From Allomuricauda sp. F6463D (GTDB lineage Bacteria > Bacteroidota > Bacteroidia > Flavobacteriales > Flavobacteriaceae): a stretch of DNA of 64,000 nt. The notes beneath the pieces were generated by a model that searched no databases, was not told the origin of the DNA, and worked only from the letters and a program-made list of their open reading frames with translations. Positions 44,221 through 54,303 of this stretch are shown here, piece by piece; the first letter of the stretch is position 1; each line of letters opens with the position of its first letter. Where the stretch lies: contig NZ_JALKAN010000002.1 in the NCBI RefSeq assembly GCF_023015965.1, forward strand, positions 62,001 through 126,000. The letters run 5' to 3'. Both the position numbers and the translations under genes were made by a program.

Positions 44221-47019
44221 TTATCTTATTAACATATTGTCCTTACTCTTGTCAAAAACGTAGTCCAACACTTGAGTATGTCGTCTTTTTGAACGCACGG
44301 AACTACCCGCTGCCGGTGCACCGTAAAATCTACGGGATGCCACCCTAAACTCCTTGGCCTCATCCAAATGCATCAACATGTGGCTCCATGCCCCCATATT
44401 CCTAGGTTCCTCCTGAGCCCACACAATATCGTCGGCGTTTTTGTATTTTTTGATAATGTTTCGCATCTCTTTTGCTGGCACTGGGAACAATTGCTCCACT
44501 CGCACCAATGCTACATCATCTCTTTTTAAATCTTCTTTTTTCTCCAAAAGGTCATAATAGAACTTCCCGGTACAGAATACCAATGTTTTTACTTTGGAGG
44601 CTTTTGCTTCGGCATCATCTATTACCATTTGGAAGCCGCCGTTGGCCATTTCCTCTTTCGTGGAATGCACTTTCGGATGCCTCAACAAGCTCTTAGGGGT
44701 AAATACAACTAACGGCTTACGGAAATTGGCCTTCATTTGTCTACGAAACAAATGAAACAAGTTTGCTGGAGTAGTCACATCTGCAACGAACATATTGTCC
44801 TTGGCACAAAGTTGTAAATATCTTTCCATACGAGCCGATGAGTGTTCAGCACCCTGTCCTTCATAACCATGAGGCAACAATAACACCAATCCATTCTGCA
44901 TCTTCCATTTATCCTCTGCAGAAGACAGGTATTGATCTATAATTATCTGGGCTCCATTACTAAAGTCTCCAAATTGCGCTTCCCAAATGGTAAGCGTTTT
45001 AGGACTCGCCATGGCATACCCATAATCAAATCCCATTACGGCATATTCAGAAAGAAGCGAGTTATAGATATGGAATTTACCATTTTGGTTATCTCCCATT
45101 TCATTTAATAACACTACCTCTTCTTCATGCATTTCCGTTTTGATGACAGCATGCCTGTGCGAAAAAGTTCCCCTTTCCACATCTTGTCCTGTCATACGGA
45201 CATCATACCCCTCTTCAATTAAAGATCCATAGGCTAAGAGTTCTCCCATGGCCCAATCTAGCTTGTTGTCCTCAAAATACATTTTATGGCGACCATCCAC
45301 CAATCTTACAAGCTTTCTCAGGAATTTTTTATTCTCAGAAAGCACCGTAATACTCTTGGCAACTTGATCTAACTTAGTAAGATCATAAGTGGTATCCATA
45401 GGTTTTAACATCACCTCTTCGGTAACTTGTTCAAAACCTTCCCATTCATCTTTCATGAAAGGGGTTATCCTAGTTTTTTCTATTTTTCGGGAATCCAGAA
45501 GATCTTCCTCTAGTTCCTTTTTATAATTTTCCTCGAGTTCTTTTACATAGTTCTCATCGATTATTCCCTCGGCAATCAATTTTTCGGCATAAATATCCCT
45601 TGGGTTCTTATGTTTTGAAATCGATTTATATAAAAGCGGTTGTGTAAACTTAGGTTCATCCCCTTCGTTATGACCGTACTTTCTATAACCTAATAAATCC
45701 AAGAAAATATCGCGCTTGTACCGCATTCTATATTCAAGTGCGAAGGTGGTTGCATGCACCACGGCCTCGGCATCATCCGCATTTATATGAAGTACCGGAG
45801 ACAAGGTCACTTTGCCTACATCAGTACAATAAGTAGACGATCTTGCATCCAAATAATTTGTGGTAAAACCAATTTGGTTGTTCACCACAATATGAATGGT
45901 ACCTCCTGTTGAATAGCCATCTAAACGGGCCATTTGAATTGTTTCGTATACAATTCCTTGAGCAGCAAAAGCGGCATCCCCATGAATCAAAATCGGTAAT
46001 ACTTCGGATATTTCATCACTGTGGTCACGATCTTGTTTAGCTCTTGAAATCCCCTCCACTATGGAGTTTACGGTTTCCAAGTGTGATGGGTTCGGAGCAA
46101 TGTTCATATTGACCATTTTCCCAGAATCCGTTTCACGTTTTGAGGTCCAACCCAAGTGATATTTTACATCACCATCAAAAATGGTTTCTTCGTAATCTTT
46201 TCCATCAAATTCACTGAAAATATCCTTAGGTGATTTGCCAAAGATATTGGTCAATACATTTAAACGCCCTCTATGGGCCATACCCACAACAAATTGCTTA
46301 ACTCCTTTGTCCGCTGCTTTTTCAATGATTACATCCAAAGCAGGAATAAGTGACTCCCCTCCTTCCAAAGAGAATCGTTTTTGTCCAACATATTTGGTAT
46401 GCAGAAAACTTTCAAAAGAAACCGCTTCGTTCAATTTTCGGAGGATATTCTTTTTCTCTTCAGCGGTAAAATTCGGGCGGTTGTCATTTACACTGAGCCA
46501 ATCTTGAATCCATTTAATACGTTCAGGTGTACGGATATACATGTATTCCACACCTATTGAATCGCAATAAATACTCTCCAGATAACGAATAATCTCCTTT
46601 AATGGTGCCGGACCGATACCAAGTATTTTACCTGCATCGAAAACTGTATCCAAGTCTTTTTCCGACATGCCAAAATTGGCAAGCTCCAAAGTGGGTTCGT
46701 ATCTTCGTCTTTCCCTCACCGGGTTTGTTTCGGTAAACAAGTGACCTCTGGAACGATACCCATCAATTAGACGGATAACCTGAAATTCCTTTTGAAGCGT
46801 TTCAGGCATTTCCACTTTCTTCCCATTGGAAAGCACCACCGTTCCACCCTTGTCCGATTCGATTCCCATATCTTCTAGGGAACCTTCCAAACCAAAATCA
46901 AATCCTTGAAAAAAAGCCCTCCAACTGGGCTCTACATTATCGGGATTCGTTAAATACTTTTCGTACTGCTCCGCAAAAAACGAAGTATGCGCAGCATTTA
47001 AAAATGAATATTTGTCCAT
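44221..47019 (-). CDS. sucA: 2-oxoglutarate dehydrogenase E1 component
   Basis: A 932-residue thiamine diphosphate enzyme of the TCA cycle, of the usual length. The N-terminus has SFFAEQYEKYLTNPDNVEPSW (split by a few residues in the alignment), as in other OdhA proteins. The core has GMAHRGRLNVLTN, PILIHGDAAFAAQGIVYE and NNQIGFTTNYLDARS. The transketolase-like part has MTGQDVERGTFSHRHAV, and the C-terminus WAQEEPRNMGAW. It decarboxylates 2-oxoglutarate and passes the succinyl group to sucB. Confidence 0.97.
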   Translation of the reverse strand: MDKYSFLNAAHTSFFAEQYEKYLTNPDNVEPSWRAFFQGFDFGLEGSLEDMGIESDKGGTVVLSNGKKVEMPETLQKEFQVIRLIDGYRSRGHLFTETNPVRERRRYEPTLELANFGMSEKDLDTVFDAGKILGIGPAPLKEIIRYLESIYCDSIGVEYMYIRTPERIKWIQDWLSVNDNRPNFTAEEKKNILRKLNEAVSFESFLHTKYVGQKRFSLEGGESLIPALDVIIEKAADKGVKQFVVGMAHRGRLNVLTNIFGKSPKDIFSEFDGKDYEETIFDGDVKYHLGWTSKRETDSGKMVNMNIAPNPSHLETVNSIVEGISRAKQDRDHSDEISEVLPILIHGDAAFAAQGIVYETIQMARLDGYSTGGTIHIVVNNQIGFTTNYLDARSSTYCTDVGKVTLSPVLHINADDAEAVVHATTFALEYRMRYKRDIFLDLLGYRKYGHNEGDEPKFTQPLLYKSISKHKNPRDIYAEKLIAEGIIDENYVKELEENYKKELEEDLLDSRKIEKTRITPFMKDEWEGFEQVTEEVMLKPMDTTYDLTKLDQVAKSITVLSENKKFLRKLVRLVDGRHKMYFEDNKLDWAMGELLAYGSLIEEGYDVRMTGQDVERGTFSHRHAVIKTEMHEEEVVLLNEMGDNQNGKFHIYNSLLSEYAVMGFDYGYAMASPKTLTIWEAQFGDFSNGAQIIIDQYLSSAEDKWKMQNGLVLLLPHGYEGQGAEHSSARMERYLQLCAKDNMFVADVTTPANLFHLFRRQMKANFRKPLVVFTPKSLLRHPKVHSTKEEMANGGFQMVIDDAEAKASKVKTLVFCTGKFYYDLLEKKEDLKRDDVALVRVEQLFPVPAKEMRNIIKKYKNADDIVWAQEEPRNMGAWSHMLMHLDEAKEFRVASRRFYGAPAAGSSVRSKRRHTQVLDYVFDKSKDNMLIR

Positions 47020-47473
47020 TCTTTCTGTTTCTCCAAAACTTTATGGAAAATTTTGTCAAAAATACGAGTTTTACCTTTTATATGCTTACGTTTTCCTCAA
47101 TTTCTTATCCGAAATAAAAACTATGCTGTAGAATGAAGAGTAAAGCGATAAAAATGAAATTTTTAACTCAAATTAACAGCGGAAACTAAAAATAATTTAA
47201 ACTTGAGACAATATCATACCAATTAAATAATACCCTAGAAAAAAAGATTAATACCTTTTCTTGGATGATTTTAAGTGCTCCTTATTATCTTAGAAGTTCG
47301 ATATCGATTTCCATAGCAATGGGCTTGCCACCTTTTTACCTTTACTGCCTGCAAAATGTAATGGTTATTACACTTAAGCAATAAGTGCGTCCATTTTTCC
47401 TAGTATTGACAAACTATATAAGCTAAATATAAAAATTATGAAGTTCGGACAATCCAGTCCTGATAGATAATGG
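47020..47473. other. 454-bp intergenic region: sucA promoter side plus paired inverted repeats
   Basis: No gene is supported. A minus-strand -7 box TATTTTTG at 47057-47064 lies 38 bp before sucA. At 47357-47372 is TGTAAT-GGTT-ATTACA and at 47371-47387 CACTTA-N5-TAAGTG, two inverted repeats that share two bases. The rest is A/T-rich and without structure that I can name. Confidence 0.5.
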
Positions 47474-47830
47474 TCAGCTACTATATTTAGCCTTGAACCA
47501 TACTTTTTGCCATTCTCGTTTTAACAATAAGAAAGATACCTCCGCCGAAATTTCAAGGACATCGGACGGAGGTATCTTTTTAACTTCTTTTTCTGAAATA
47601 TCCACAACATATAAAAGATTGAGATAGTCTTGGAACTTTTCCATTATCAAGTAATAAATCTTCTCGTGGATGGTACTCTTCAATTCTTCTGGGTATATGT
47701 CCTCAGAAATAGAGATAGGCACATTGGCCAAATCAAAATCCTTTTTAATCTGTTTCAATAATTTTGGATAGAGTTGCTTTTGCCTAACGATTTCCAACAA
47801 TTCCAAACTGGTATCAAAGTTGGATTGCAT
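47474..47830 (-). CDS. Unknown small acidic-basic helical protein
   Basis: A 118-residue protein without signal peptide or membrane helix. The sequence is rich in charged and Leu/Ile residues and probably largely helical (SLELLEIVRQKQLYPKLLKQ, IHEKIYYLIMEKFQDYLNLL). It ends in a basic, aromatic tail REWQKVWFKAKYSS. It follows the amidohydrolase gene by 32 bp on the same strand. I do not recognise the family. Confidence 0.65.
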   Translation of the reverse strand: MQSNFDTSLELLEIVRQKQLYPKLLKQIKKDFDLANVPISISEDIYPEELKSTIHEKIYYLIMEKFQDYLNLLYVVDISEKEVKKIPPSDVLEISAEVSFLLLKREWQKVWFKAKYSS

Positions 47831-47862
47831 ATCCTATTACTTAAGAAGAAATAAATTAAAAA

Positions 47863-49137
47863 TTATTGGTTTTTAAAGATTGCACCTTCTTTCATAACAA
47901 AAGAAACATTCTTCAAGGATTCAACATCCTTCTCAGGATTCCCTTCTACCGCAATAATGTCCGCCAAATAATCTTTTTTTAATTGACCTAAATCATCCAT
48001 TCCCAATAGAGCCGCATTGGTAATCGTGGCTGCCTTTATAGCTTCAAGCACCGGCATACCTGCTTCTACCATATACACGAATTCCCGTGCATTTTCTCCA
48101 TGAGGGTATACACCGGCATCCGTACCAAATGCAATTGGCACTCCTTTTTTATATGCACGTGCAAACATTGACTGAATCTGTGGACCGATCTCTCTGGCCT
48201 TTTGAGCGACAACCTCTGGATAGTAACCAGGCTTGGCACCATTTTCAGCAGCTTGCTTTCCAGCCGTAATGGTAGGAACCAAATACGTATTGTGCTCAAT
48301 CATCAAATCCATCGTTTCATCACTCATAAGCGTACCGTGTTCTATGGTTTTTATTCCACCCAAAATAGCTCTTCGCATACCTTCATCACCATGGGCATGG
48401 GCTGCAGTCAAAAAATTATAGTCCTTTGCTGTCGAAGTGATACTTTTTATCTCTTCCAACGTAAATTGTGGATTCTGCCCACTTTTGGCCACACTCAACA
48501 CACCTCCGGTAGCGGTAATTTTAATAACATCCGCACCATCTTTGTAACGCTGTCTTACTGCTTTTCTGGCATCTTCTATAGAGTTTACCACCCCTTCTTT
48601 TGGCCCCGGATTACCCATTAACGCCTTCTTCATACCATTTGTTGGGTCGGCATGACCGCCCGTAGTACCAATTGCCTTTCCGGCCGTAAAAATCCTTGGC
48701 CCTTCAACAAGCCCTTTGTTTATGGCGTTCCTTAAGGAAATGTTCACACCGCTTCCTCCAAGGTCACGCACTGTAGTGATTCCGGCCATTAATGTTTTCT
48801 TTGCATTAACAGTAGAGTTAAAGGCCACATCCGCCTCATTTAAGGTGAATTTTTGAATATAGGCTGCTGGATTTGACTCAGACTCGATATGAACATGCAG
48901 ATCGATAAAGCCAGGCATGACCGTCTTGTTCTTTAAATCGACAACCACATCTTTGGAGCCGCCTTTCTTATATCCGTCCAAAACTGATTTAATATGTGAT
49001 CCGGAGACAACAATGGTTTTTTCAGTCAAAACTGTTCCATTATCAACATCAATAATACGACCACATTGTAAATAAGTATCCTGGGCAAATACATTTACTG
49101 CAAACAGAATAACTGTTAGGGTAAGCAATTTTTTCAT
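47863..49137 (-). CDS. Exported amidohydrolase family protein (imidazolonepropionase-like / Xaa-Pro dipeptidase type)
   Basis: A 424-residue metal-dependent hydrolase with signal peptide MKKLLTLTVILFAVNVFAQ. Metal ligands are visible in MPGFIDLHVHIES (residues near 74-86), FLTAAHAHGDEGM (near 241), GIKTIEHGTLM (near 260) and the late Asp in VPIAFGTDAGVYPHGE (near 340). Periplasmic proteins of this group often cleave dipeptides. The catalytic set is complete. A -7 box TATTTTTG lies at 49165-49172 on the minus strand. Confidence 0.92.
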   Translation of the reverse strand: MKKLLTLTVILFAVNVFAQDTYLQCGRIIDVDNGTVLTEKTIVVSGSHIKSVLDGYKKGGSKDVVVDLKNKTVMPGFIDLHVHIESESNPAAYIQKFTLNEADVAFNSTVNAKKTLMAGITTVRDLGGSGVNISLRNAINKGLVEGPRIFTAGKAIGTTGGHADPTNGMKKALMGNPGPKEGVVNSIEDARKAVRQRYKDGADVIKITATGGVLSVAKSGQNPQFTLEEIKSITSTAKDYNFLTAAHAHGDEGMRRAILGGIKTIEHGTLMSDETMDLMIEHNTYLVPTITAGKQAAENGAKPGYYPEVVAQKAREIGPQIQSMFARAYKKGVPIAFGTDAGVYPHGENAREFVYMVEAGMPVLEAIKAATITNAALLGMDDLGQLKKDYLADIIAVEGNPEKDVESLKNVSFVMKEGAIFKNQ

Positions 49138-49210
49138 TAGTATGGGATATTAGTTAGTATTCTACAAAAATAACGATATCTACCTTATTCATTGTAGTGC
49201 TATGGTCAAC

Positions 49211-49238
49211 AAAAAAAAAGCCTGGCTAAGACCAGGCT
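49211..49238 (-). terminator. Rho-independent terminator after galE
   Basis: On the minus strand AGCCTGG / CCAGGCT with a 5-nt loop, followed by nine T. It ends the degT-galE unit before the amidohydrolase gene. Confidence 0.92.
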
Positions 49239-49275
49239 CTATGACTAATATCTAAATATATTCTTTTTATCCTTT

Positions 49276-50292
49276 TTAACTTCTTACTTTTTTCTCCCAT
49301 TCCCAAGCAGATTTCATAGCATCATCCAAAGTACATTTGGCATTCCAGCCCAGAACTTCGTTGGCCTTTGTTGTATCGGCATACGCTTGGACAACATCAC
49401 CATGTCTTCTATCCACAATTTTATAATTCAATTTTTCTCCAGAAACACGCTCAAAACTTTGGATGACTTCCAGTACGGAACTTCCTTTTCCTGTTCCTAA
49501 ATTAAATACCTCATAGTTGCTTTCATTCTTCCCTTCCAAAAGACGTTGCAGTGCAGCAACGTGCGCTTTGGCCAGATCCACCACATGGATATAGTCCCGG
49601 ATACAGGTACCATCCTCGGTTGGATAATCATCCCCAAAAACAGAAAGTTGTTCGCGCAGACCAATGCCTGTTTGGGTTATAAATGGCACAAGGTTTTGCG
49701 GAACACCAATGGGAAGCTCCCCAATTTTCCCTGATGGGTGGGCCCCAATAGGGTTAAAGTATCGCAAGGAAATCGCATTTAAATTCTGATTGACCTTACA
49801 AGTGTCCTTTATAATCTCCTCACCCACCTGTTTAGTGTTTCCGTAAGGGGATTCGGCAGGTTTTATCGGTGCGCTCTCGGTAATCGGCATTTTATCGGCT
49901 TGGCCATAAACTGTGCACGAACTACTGAAAATAAAGTTGGAACCACCTTTCTTTTTTAACTCTTGAAGTATATAAACCAATACCCCAAGATTGTTCTCGT
50001 AATACAAAAGTGGCTCTTTCACACTTTCCCCAACAGCTTTGGATGCCGCAAAATGGATTACCCCGGCAATATCCTGATGTTTTCTGAAAAATGCTTCAAC
50101 CTTTGGTTTCTCCCTAAGGTCGAATTCCTCAAAAATTGGTAGTTTATCCGTTATAGCCTTAATCCCATCCAAAACATCAATGGAAGAATTGGAAAGATTA
50201 TCCACAACCACTACTTCAAAACCTTCGTTCTGCAATTCAACAACCGTATGGGAACCTATAAATCCCAGACCTCCTGTTACTAAAATCTTCAT
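49276..50292 (-). CDS. galE: UDP-glucose 4-epimerase
   Basis: A 338-residue short-chain dehydrogenase family enzyme with the NAD-binding motif VTGGLGFIGSHTV (residues 5-17), the catalytic Ser/Tyr/Lys set in FSSSCTVYGQADK and SPYGNTKQ, and the C-terminal GTGKGSSVLEVI and YADTTKANEVLGW. It interconverts UDP-glucose and UDP-galactose. It starts 1 bp after the DegT aminotransferase gene, which points to surface polysaccharide synthesis. Confidence 0.95.
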   Translation of the reverse strand: MKILVTGGLGFIGSHTVVELQNEGFEVVVVDNLSNSSIDVLDGIKAITDKLPIFEEFDLREKPKVEAFFRKHQDIAGVIHFAASKAVGESVKEPLLYYENNLGVLVYILQELKKKGGSNFIFSSSCTVYGQADKMPITESAPIKPAESPYGNTKQVGEEIIKDTCKVNQNLNAISLRYFNPIGAHPSGKIGELPIGVPQNLVPFITQTGIGLREQLSVFGDDYPTEDGTCIRDYIHVVDLAKAHVAALQRLLEGKNESNYEVFNLGTGKGSSVLEVIQSFERVSGEKLNYKIVDRRHGDVVQAYADTTKANEVLGWNAKCTLDDAMKSAWEWEKKVRS

Positions 50293-50293
50293 T

Positions 50294-51448
50294 TTACTTA
50301 TTTACAAAGTCAATAACCAAATGTGTGATAAATTCAATTTGCTCATCATCCAGTTCAGTGTGCATGGGAAGTGATATTACTTCTTTCACCAATAAATTGG
50401 TGACTGGAAAATCATCTTCGTTGTAACGTTCATCCGCATAGGCTTTCTGCCTATGCAACGGAACTGGATAATACACCCCAGATGGAACGCCGTTATTGTT
50501 TAAATGTTGTACAAGACCATCTCGTTTACCGTTTAATATTCTCAATGTATACTGATGGAACACATGACAGTCGAAGGCATTTTCATGCGTATCAAAATCA
50601 CAGGATATTTTCGGGACTAGGATATGTTCTTGGTCTTTAAACGCTTGTGAATATTTAGAAGCAGCTTCCCAACGCTTTTGATTATAAAAATCCAATTTGG
50701 GTAATTTCGCCCTTAAAACAGCAGCCTGGATGGAATCCAAACGTGAATTGACTCCGACCACATCATGATAATATCTTTTGTACATACCATGGTTTACAAT
50801 TCCTCGAATGGTGTGGGCCAAATCATCATCATTGGTAAAAATAGCTCCTCCATCTCCATAACAACCTAAGTTTTTGGATGGGAAAAACGATGTTGCACCA
50901 ACATGACCAATCGTACCTGCTTTCTGTTTTTTACCATCCTTGGAATAATAGGACCCCCCAATGGCTTGTGCATTATCCTCAATCACATACAGATTATGTT
51001 TATCGGCCAAAGACATGATCTCATCCATATTGGCACATTGACCAAATAAATGGACGGGCACTATCGCTTTTGTTTTAGGTGTTATTGCCTTTTCTATCGC
51101 TGTAACATCAATGTTGAAAGTGTCAGGTTCCACATCCACCAAAACTGGGGTCAAGTTTAATAGCCCGATTACTTCCACTGTTGCGGCAAAAGTGAAGTCG
51201 GCCGTAATTACCTCATCACCAGGCTGAAGCCCAAAGCCCATCATACATATTTGTAGCGCATCGGTTCCGTTAGCACATGGGATGACGTGTTTTACATCCA
51301 AATATTCTTCCAGTTCATTTTGAAAAGCATGTACATGTGGGCCATTTATAAATGCTGAAGTGTCCAAGATTTCCGAAATGGCTTCGTTTACCTCGGTTTT
51401 TATACCTTCATATTGACCTTTTAGGTCAACCATCTGTATTTTTTTCAT
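50294..51448 (-). CDS. DegT/DnrJ/EryC1/StrS family sugar aminotransferase
   Basis: A 384-residue PLP enzyme. The start MVDLKGQYEGIKTEVNEAI, HVIPCANGTDALQICMMGFG, VIEDNAQAIGG and the PLP lysine in ATSFFPSKNLGCYGDGGA near residue 195 are typical. Such enzymes aminate keto-sugars bound to UDP or dTDP for O-antigen or capsule. The exact sugar is unknown. A minus-strand -7 box TAATTTTG lies at 51467-51474. It is divergent from waaA. Confidence 0.93.
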   Translation of the reverse strand: MKKIQMVDLKGQYEGIKTEVNEAISEILDTSAFINGPHVHAFQNELEEYLDVKHVIPCANGTDALQICMMGFGLQPGDEVITADFTFAATVEVIGLLNLTPVLVDVEPDTFNIDVTAIEKAITPKTKAIVPVHLFGQCANMDEIMSLADKHNLYVIEDNAQAIGGSYYSKDGKKQKAGTIGHVGATSFFPSKNLGCYGDGGAIFTNDDDLAHTIRGIVNHGMYKRYYHDVVGVNSRLDSIQAAVLRAKLPKLDFYNQKRWEAASKYSQAFKDQEHILVPKISCDFDTHENAFDCHVFHQYTLRILNGKRDGLVQHLNNNGVPSGVYYPVPLHRQKAYADERYNEDDFPVTNLLVKEVISLPMHTELDDEQIEFITHLVIDFVNK

Positions 51449-51528
51449 CCGAATAAATTAATAGTTCAAAATTAAGAAATTAAGATGCCATAATGCGCTC
51501 TGACCGAAAGAATGTATTTTAGCGAAAA

Positions 51529-52776
51529 ATGATACCCTTGCGTTTTCTTTACAACATTTTGATAAACACTGCTTGGTTTGTGTTAAAAGTGATTGCTCTT
51601 TTCAATGGCAAGATCAAGTTGTTCGTCCAAGGTCGAAAGCGAGCTTTTTCCATTTTGGAAGAACAACTTACTCCGACGGACAAAACCATTTGGATGCACG
51701 TTGCTTCTTTGGGGGAGTTTGAACAGGGCCTCCCAATTCTTGAACTATTGCGAACGAAGTATCCTGAACACAAACTGGTCCTTACATTTTTTTCCCCTTC
51801 TGGCTATGAAGTGAAAAAAAATACATCTGCCGCTGACGTTGTGGTTTACCTACCTATGGACAGCAACTCCAAAGTAAAACGATTTTTAAATCTCGTAGAC
51901 CCTGAACTGGCCATTTTTATAAAGTATGAGGTGTGGCCCAACTACCTTCACCATCTCAAAAAAAGAAAGGTGCCGACTATTTTGGTATCTGCTATTTTTT
52001 CCAAAAGACAGATTTATTTTAAATCCTACGGTGGATTTATGCGCAATAACTTACGCAAATTTGATTATTTCTTTGTTCAGGATAAAAAATCCAAAAAACT
52101 ATTGGAATCTATCGGTATTACAAATACTAGTATTAGTGGAGACACTCGATTAGATCGTGTTTCCGAGATTTTGAACAGAAACAACCAGTTAGCTTTTATG
52201 GATCGTTTTAAAAACGACCAGCTGTGTTTGGTTGCAGGCAGCACTTGGCCAGAGGACGAAGAAATTCTGATAGATTACATCAACTCCACCAGCGAGAAGC
52301 TCAAGTTTGTTATTGCTCCCCACGAAATAAAGCCCGGTCATGTGGAAAAAATAACTTCGGGCCTAAAAAAACCAACCGTATGTTATTCGGAGTTAAAAGA
52401 TCAAGTGTTAGAAGAATTTGACGTACTAGTAATCGACACCATTGGTTTATTGACCAAAATATACAGTTATGCCGATATCGCTTATGTGGGCGGCGGCTTT
52501 GCAACAGGGCTACACAACACTATGGAACCAGCTGTTTTTGGAATACCCATTATCATTGGGCCACAATATGATGGGTTCAAAGAAGCAGAAGATCTGGTAT
52601 CAATTGGAGGAATTATCCCTATATCTAATAAAAAGAGCTTTGGTAAGCTAATGAAAGGTTTTATAAACAACCCTGCTTCCACCAGAAGTATTGGCGATAT
52701 AAATTCAAATTATATCAATTCCAATAAAGGTGCTGCAGGTTTGATTATGAAGCGTATTTCACAAGATTATTTATAA
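51529..52776 (+). CDS. waaA: 3-deoxy-D-manno-octulosonic acid transferase
   Basis: A 415-residue GT30 enzyme that adds Kdo to lipid A precursor at the inner membrane. It has an N-terminal hydrophobic anchor (residues 3-25), the conserved WMHVASLGEFEQGLP with the catalytic Glu, KYEVWPNYLHHL, GDTRLDRV, AGSTWPEDEEIL, IAPHEIKPGH and the C-terminal YVGGGFATGLHNTMEPAVFGIPIIIGP split into two blocks near residues 320-345. Its place next to galE and an aminotransferase fits lipopolysaccharide synthesis. Confidence 0.95.
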   Translation: MIPLRFLYNILINTAWFVLKVIALFNGKIKLFVQGRKRAFSILEEQLTPTDKTIWMHVASLGEFEQGLPILELLRTKYPEHKLVLTFFSPSGYEVKKNTSAADVVVYLPMDSNSKVKRFLNLVDPELAIFIKYEVWPNYLHHLKKRKVPTILVSAIFSKRQIYFKSYGGFMRNNLRKFDYFFVQDKKSKKLLESIGITNTSISGDTRLDRVSEILNRNNQLAFMDRFKNDQLCLVAGSTWPEDEEILIDYINSTSEKLKFVIAPHEIKPGHVEKITSGLKKPTVCYSELKDQVLEEFDVLVIDTIGLLTKIYSYADIAYVGGGFATGLHNTMEPAVFGIPIIIGPQYDGFKEAEDLVSIGGIIPISNKKSFGKLMKGFINNPASTRSIGDINSNYINSNKGAAGLIMKRISQDYL

Positions 52777-52806
52777 TATAGTTAACTATAGCAAAATTTA
52801 CCTTGT

Positions 52807-54198
52807 ATGGATAAGCGGATTTTAAGAATCTCATTAACTGCGGCCTTGGCAGGCTTTTTATTTGGGTTTGATACTGTTGTGATCTCTGGCGCCAACCAGC
52901 CCATCAAAGAAATATGGGGCACCAATTGGTTTTTGGGCGACTCTATTTTTACATTCCATGGTATTTTTATAATGTCCATGGCCCTATGGGGAACCGTATT
53001 GGGTTCGCTTTTTGGAGGTATTCCCACCGATAGATTAGGCAGAAAGAAAACCTTGTTCTGGATAGGTATTCTTTATTTTATTTCTGCTGTTGGAGCTGCC
53101 TTGGCACCGGAAGCCTATAGTTTTTCATTTTTTAGATTTATAGGAGGTATTGGTGTAGGAGCTTCTTCGGTAGCTGCTCCAGTTTATATTTCCGAAATTT
53201 CTACCGCCCAGACAAGGGGTAGGTTAACGGCTATGTACCAATTCAATATTGTTTTCGGTATTTTGATCGCTTTTGTATCCAATTATCTTATCGGGATATT
53301 TTTTGATGATGGCATCGCATGGCGTTGGATGTTGGGAATCGAGGGGCTTCCTGCGTTAATTTACACCTTTATGGTCCTCAAAATACCGTACAGCCCACGT
53401 TGGTTATTGATGAAAAACCGGGCCGATACCGTAATTATTGAGTCCATTACATTACTTGGTATTGCAAAGGACAATGCTGCTATACATTTGGAACAAATCA
53501 GGGTATCCTTACTAGAGTCCGCCGATGAGCAAAAAGAAAGTTTATTTTCAGGAAAATATAACAAGCCTTTGACATTGGCATTTCTAATAGCATTTTTCAA
53601 TCAGTTATCAGGAATCAATTTTGTTCTTTATTATGCTCCTGAAATCTTGGAACGCGCAGGTCTTGCCTCTAGTGAATCCTTATTTAGTTCAATATCTATA
53701 GGAGTAATAAATTTGATATTCACCTTTATTGGAATTTCTTTGATAGACAAGTTGGGAAGAAAACAACTTATGTACATAGGTTCCATTGGCTATATTATAA
53801 GTTTGTCCATGGTAGGTTGGTGTTTCTACTCCGGTGCCAGCTCTCTACTTTTACTCATCTTTATTTTAATTTTTATTGCCTCGCACGCGATTGGCCAAGG
53901 CGCTGTAATCTGGGTATTCATCTCAGAAATATTTCCGAACAAAGTTCGTTCATACGGACAATCGTGGGGTACAGGTACCCACTGGGTGTTTGCTGCCCTT
54001 ATCACCTTGCTAACTCCTACTTTTTTAGATGCTGAAATTGGAATTTTCAAAGACAACCCGTGGCCTATCTTTATATTCTTTGGGGTAATGATGGTGCTTC
54101 AGTTATTGTGGGTAATATTTATGATGCCGGAGACCAAAGGCATTTCTTTGGAAGCGCTGGGAAAACTCCTTAGTCCAAAAAAGAAAAATTCCAATTAA
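52807..54198 (+). CDS. Sugar porter family MFS transporter
   Basis: A 463-residue 12-helix transporter with the sugar porter signatures: GFLFGFDTVVISGANQPI in helix 1, GRKKTLFWIG after helix 2, the PYSPRWLLMKNR motif after helix 6, QLSGINFVLYYAPEI in helix 7 and PETKGISLE after helix 12. The QLSGIN motif binds hexose in this family. It probably takes up a hexose or pentose with protons. It starts 30 bp after waaA and ends at a strong terminator. Confidence 0.94.
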   Translation: MDKRILRISLTAALAGFLFGFDTVVISGANQPIKEIWGTNWFLGDSIFTFHGIFIMSMALWGTVLGSLFGGIPTDRLGRKKTLFWIGILYFISAVGAALAPEAYSFSFFRFIGGIGVGASSVAAPVYISEISTAQTRGRLTAMYQFNIVFGILIAFVSNYLIGIFFDDGIAWRWMLGIEGLPALIYTFMVLKIPYSPRWLLMKNRADTVIIESITLLGIAKDNAAIHLEQIRVSLLESADEQKESLFSGKYNKPLTLAFLIAFFNQLSGINFVLYYAPEILERAGLASSESLFSSISIGVINLIFTFIGISLIDKLGRKQLMYIGSIGYIISLSMVGWCFYSGASSLLLLIFILIFIASHAIGQGAVIWVFISEIFPNKVRSYGQSWGTGTHWVFAALITLLTPTFLDAEIGIFKDNPWPIFIFFGVMMVLQLLWVIFMMPETKGISLEALGKLLSPKKKNSN

Positions 54199-54220
54199 TT
54201 GATTTACAGTATAAACCAAA

Positions 54221-54252
54221 AACAGGCCCATTAATCGATTAATGGGCCTGTT
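54221..54252 (+). terminator. Perfect palindromic terminator after the sugar porter gene
   Basis: A 32-bp perfect palindrome, AACAGGCCCATTAATC and its complement, followed by TTTT. Confidence 0.93.
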
Positions 54253-54303
54253 TTTATATAAAATGCATAAATAATTCCGTAACTTGATAGAAATTACACT
54301 ATT

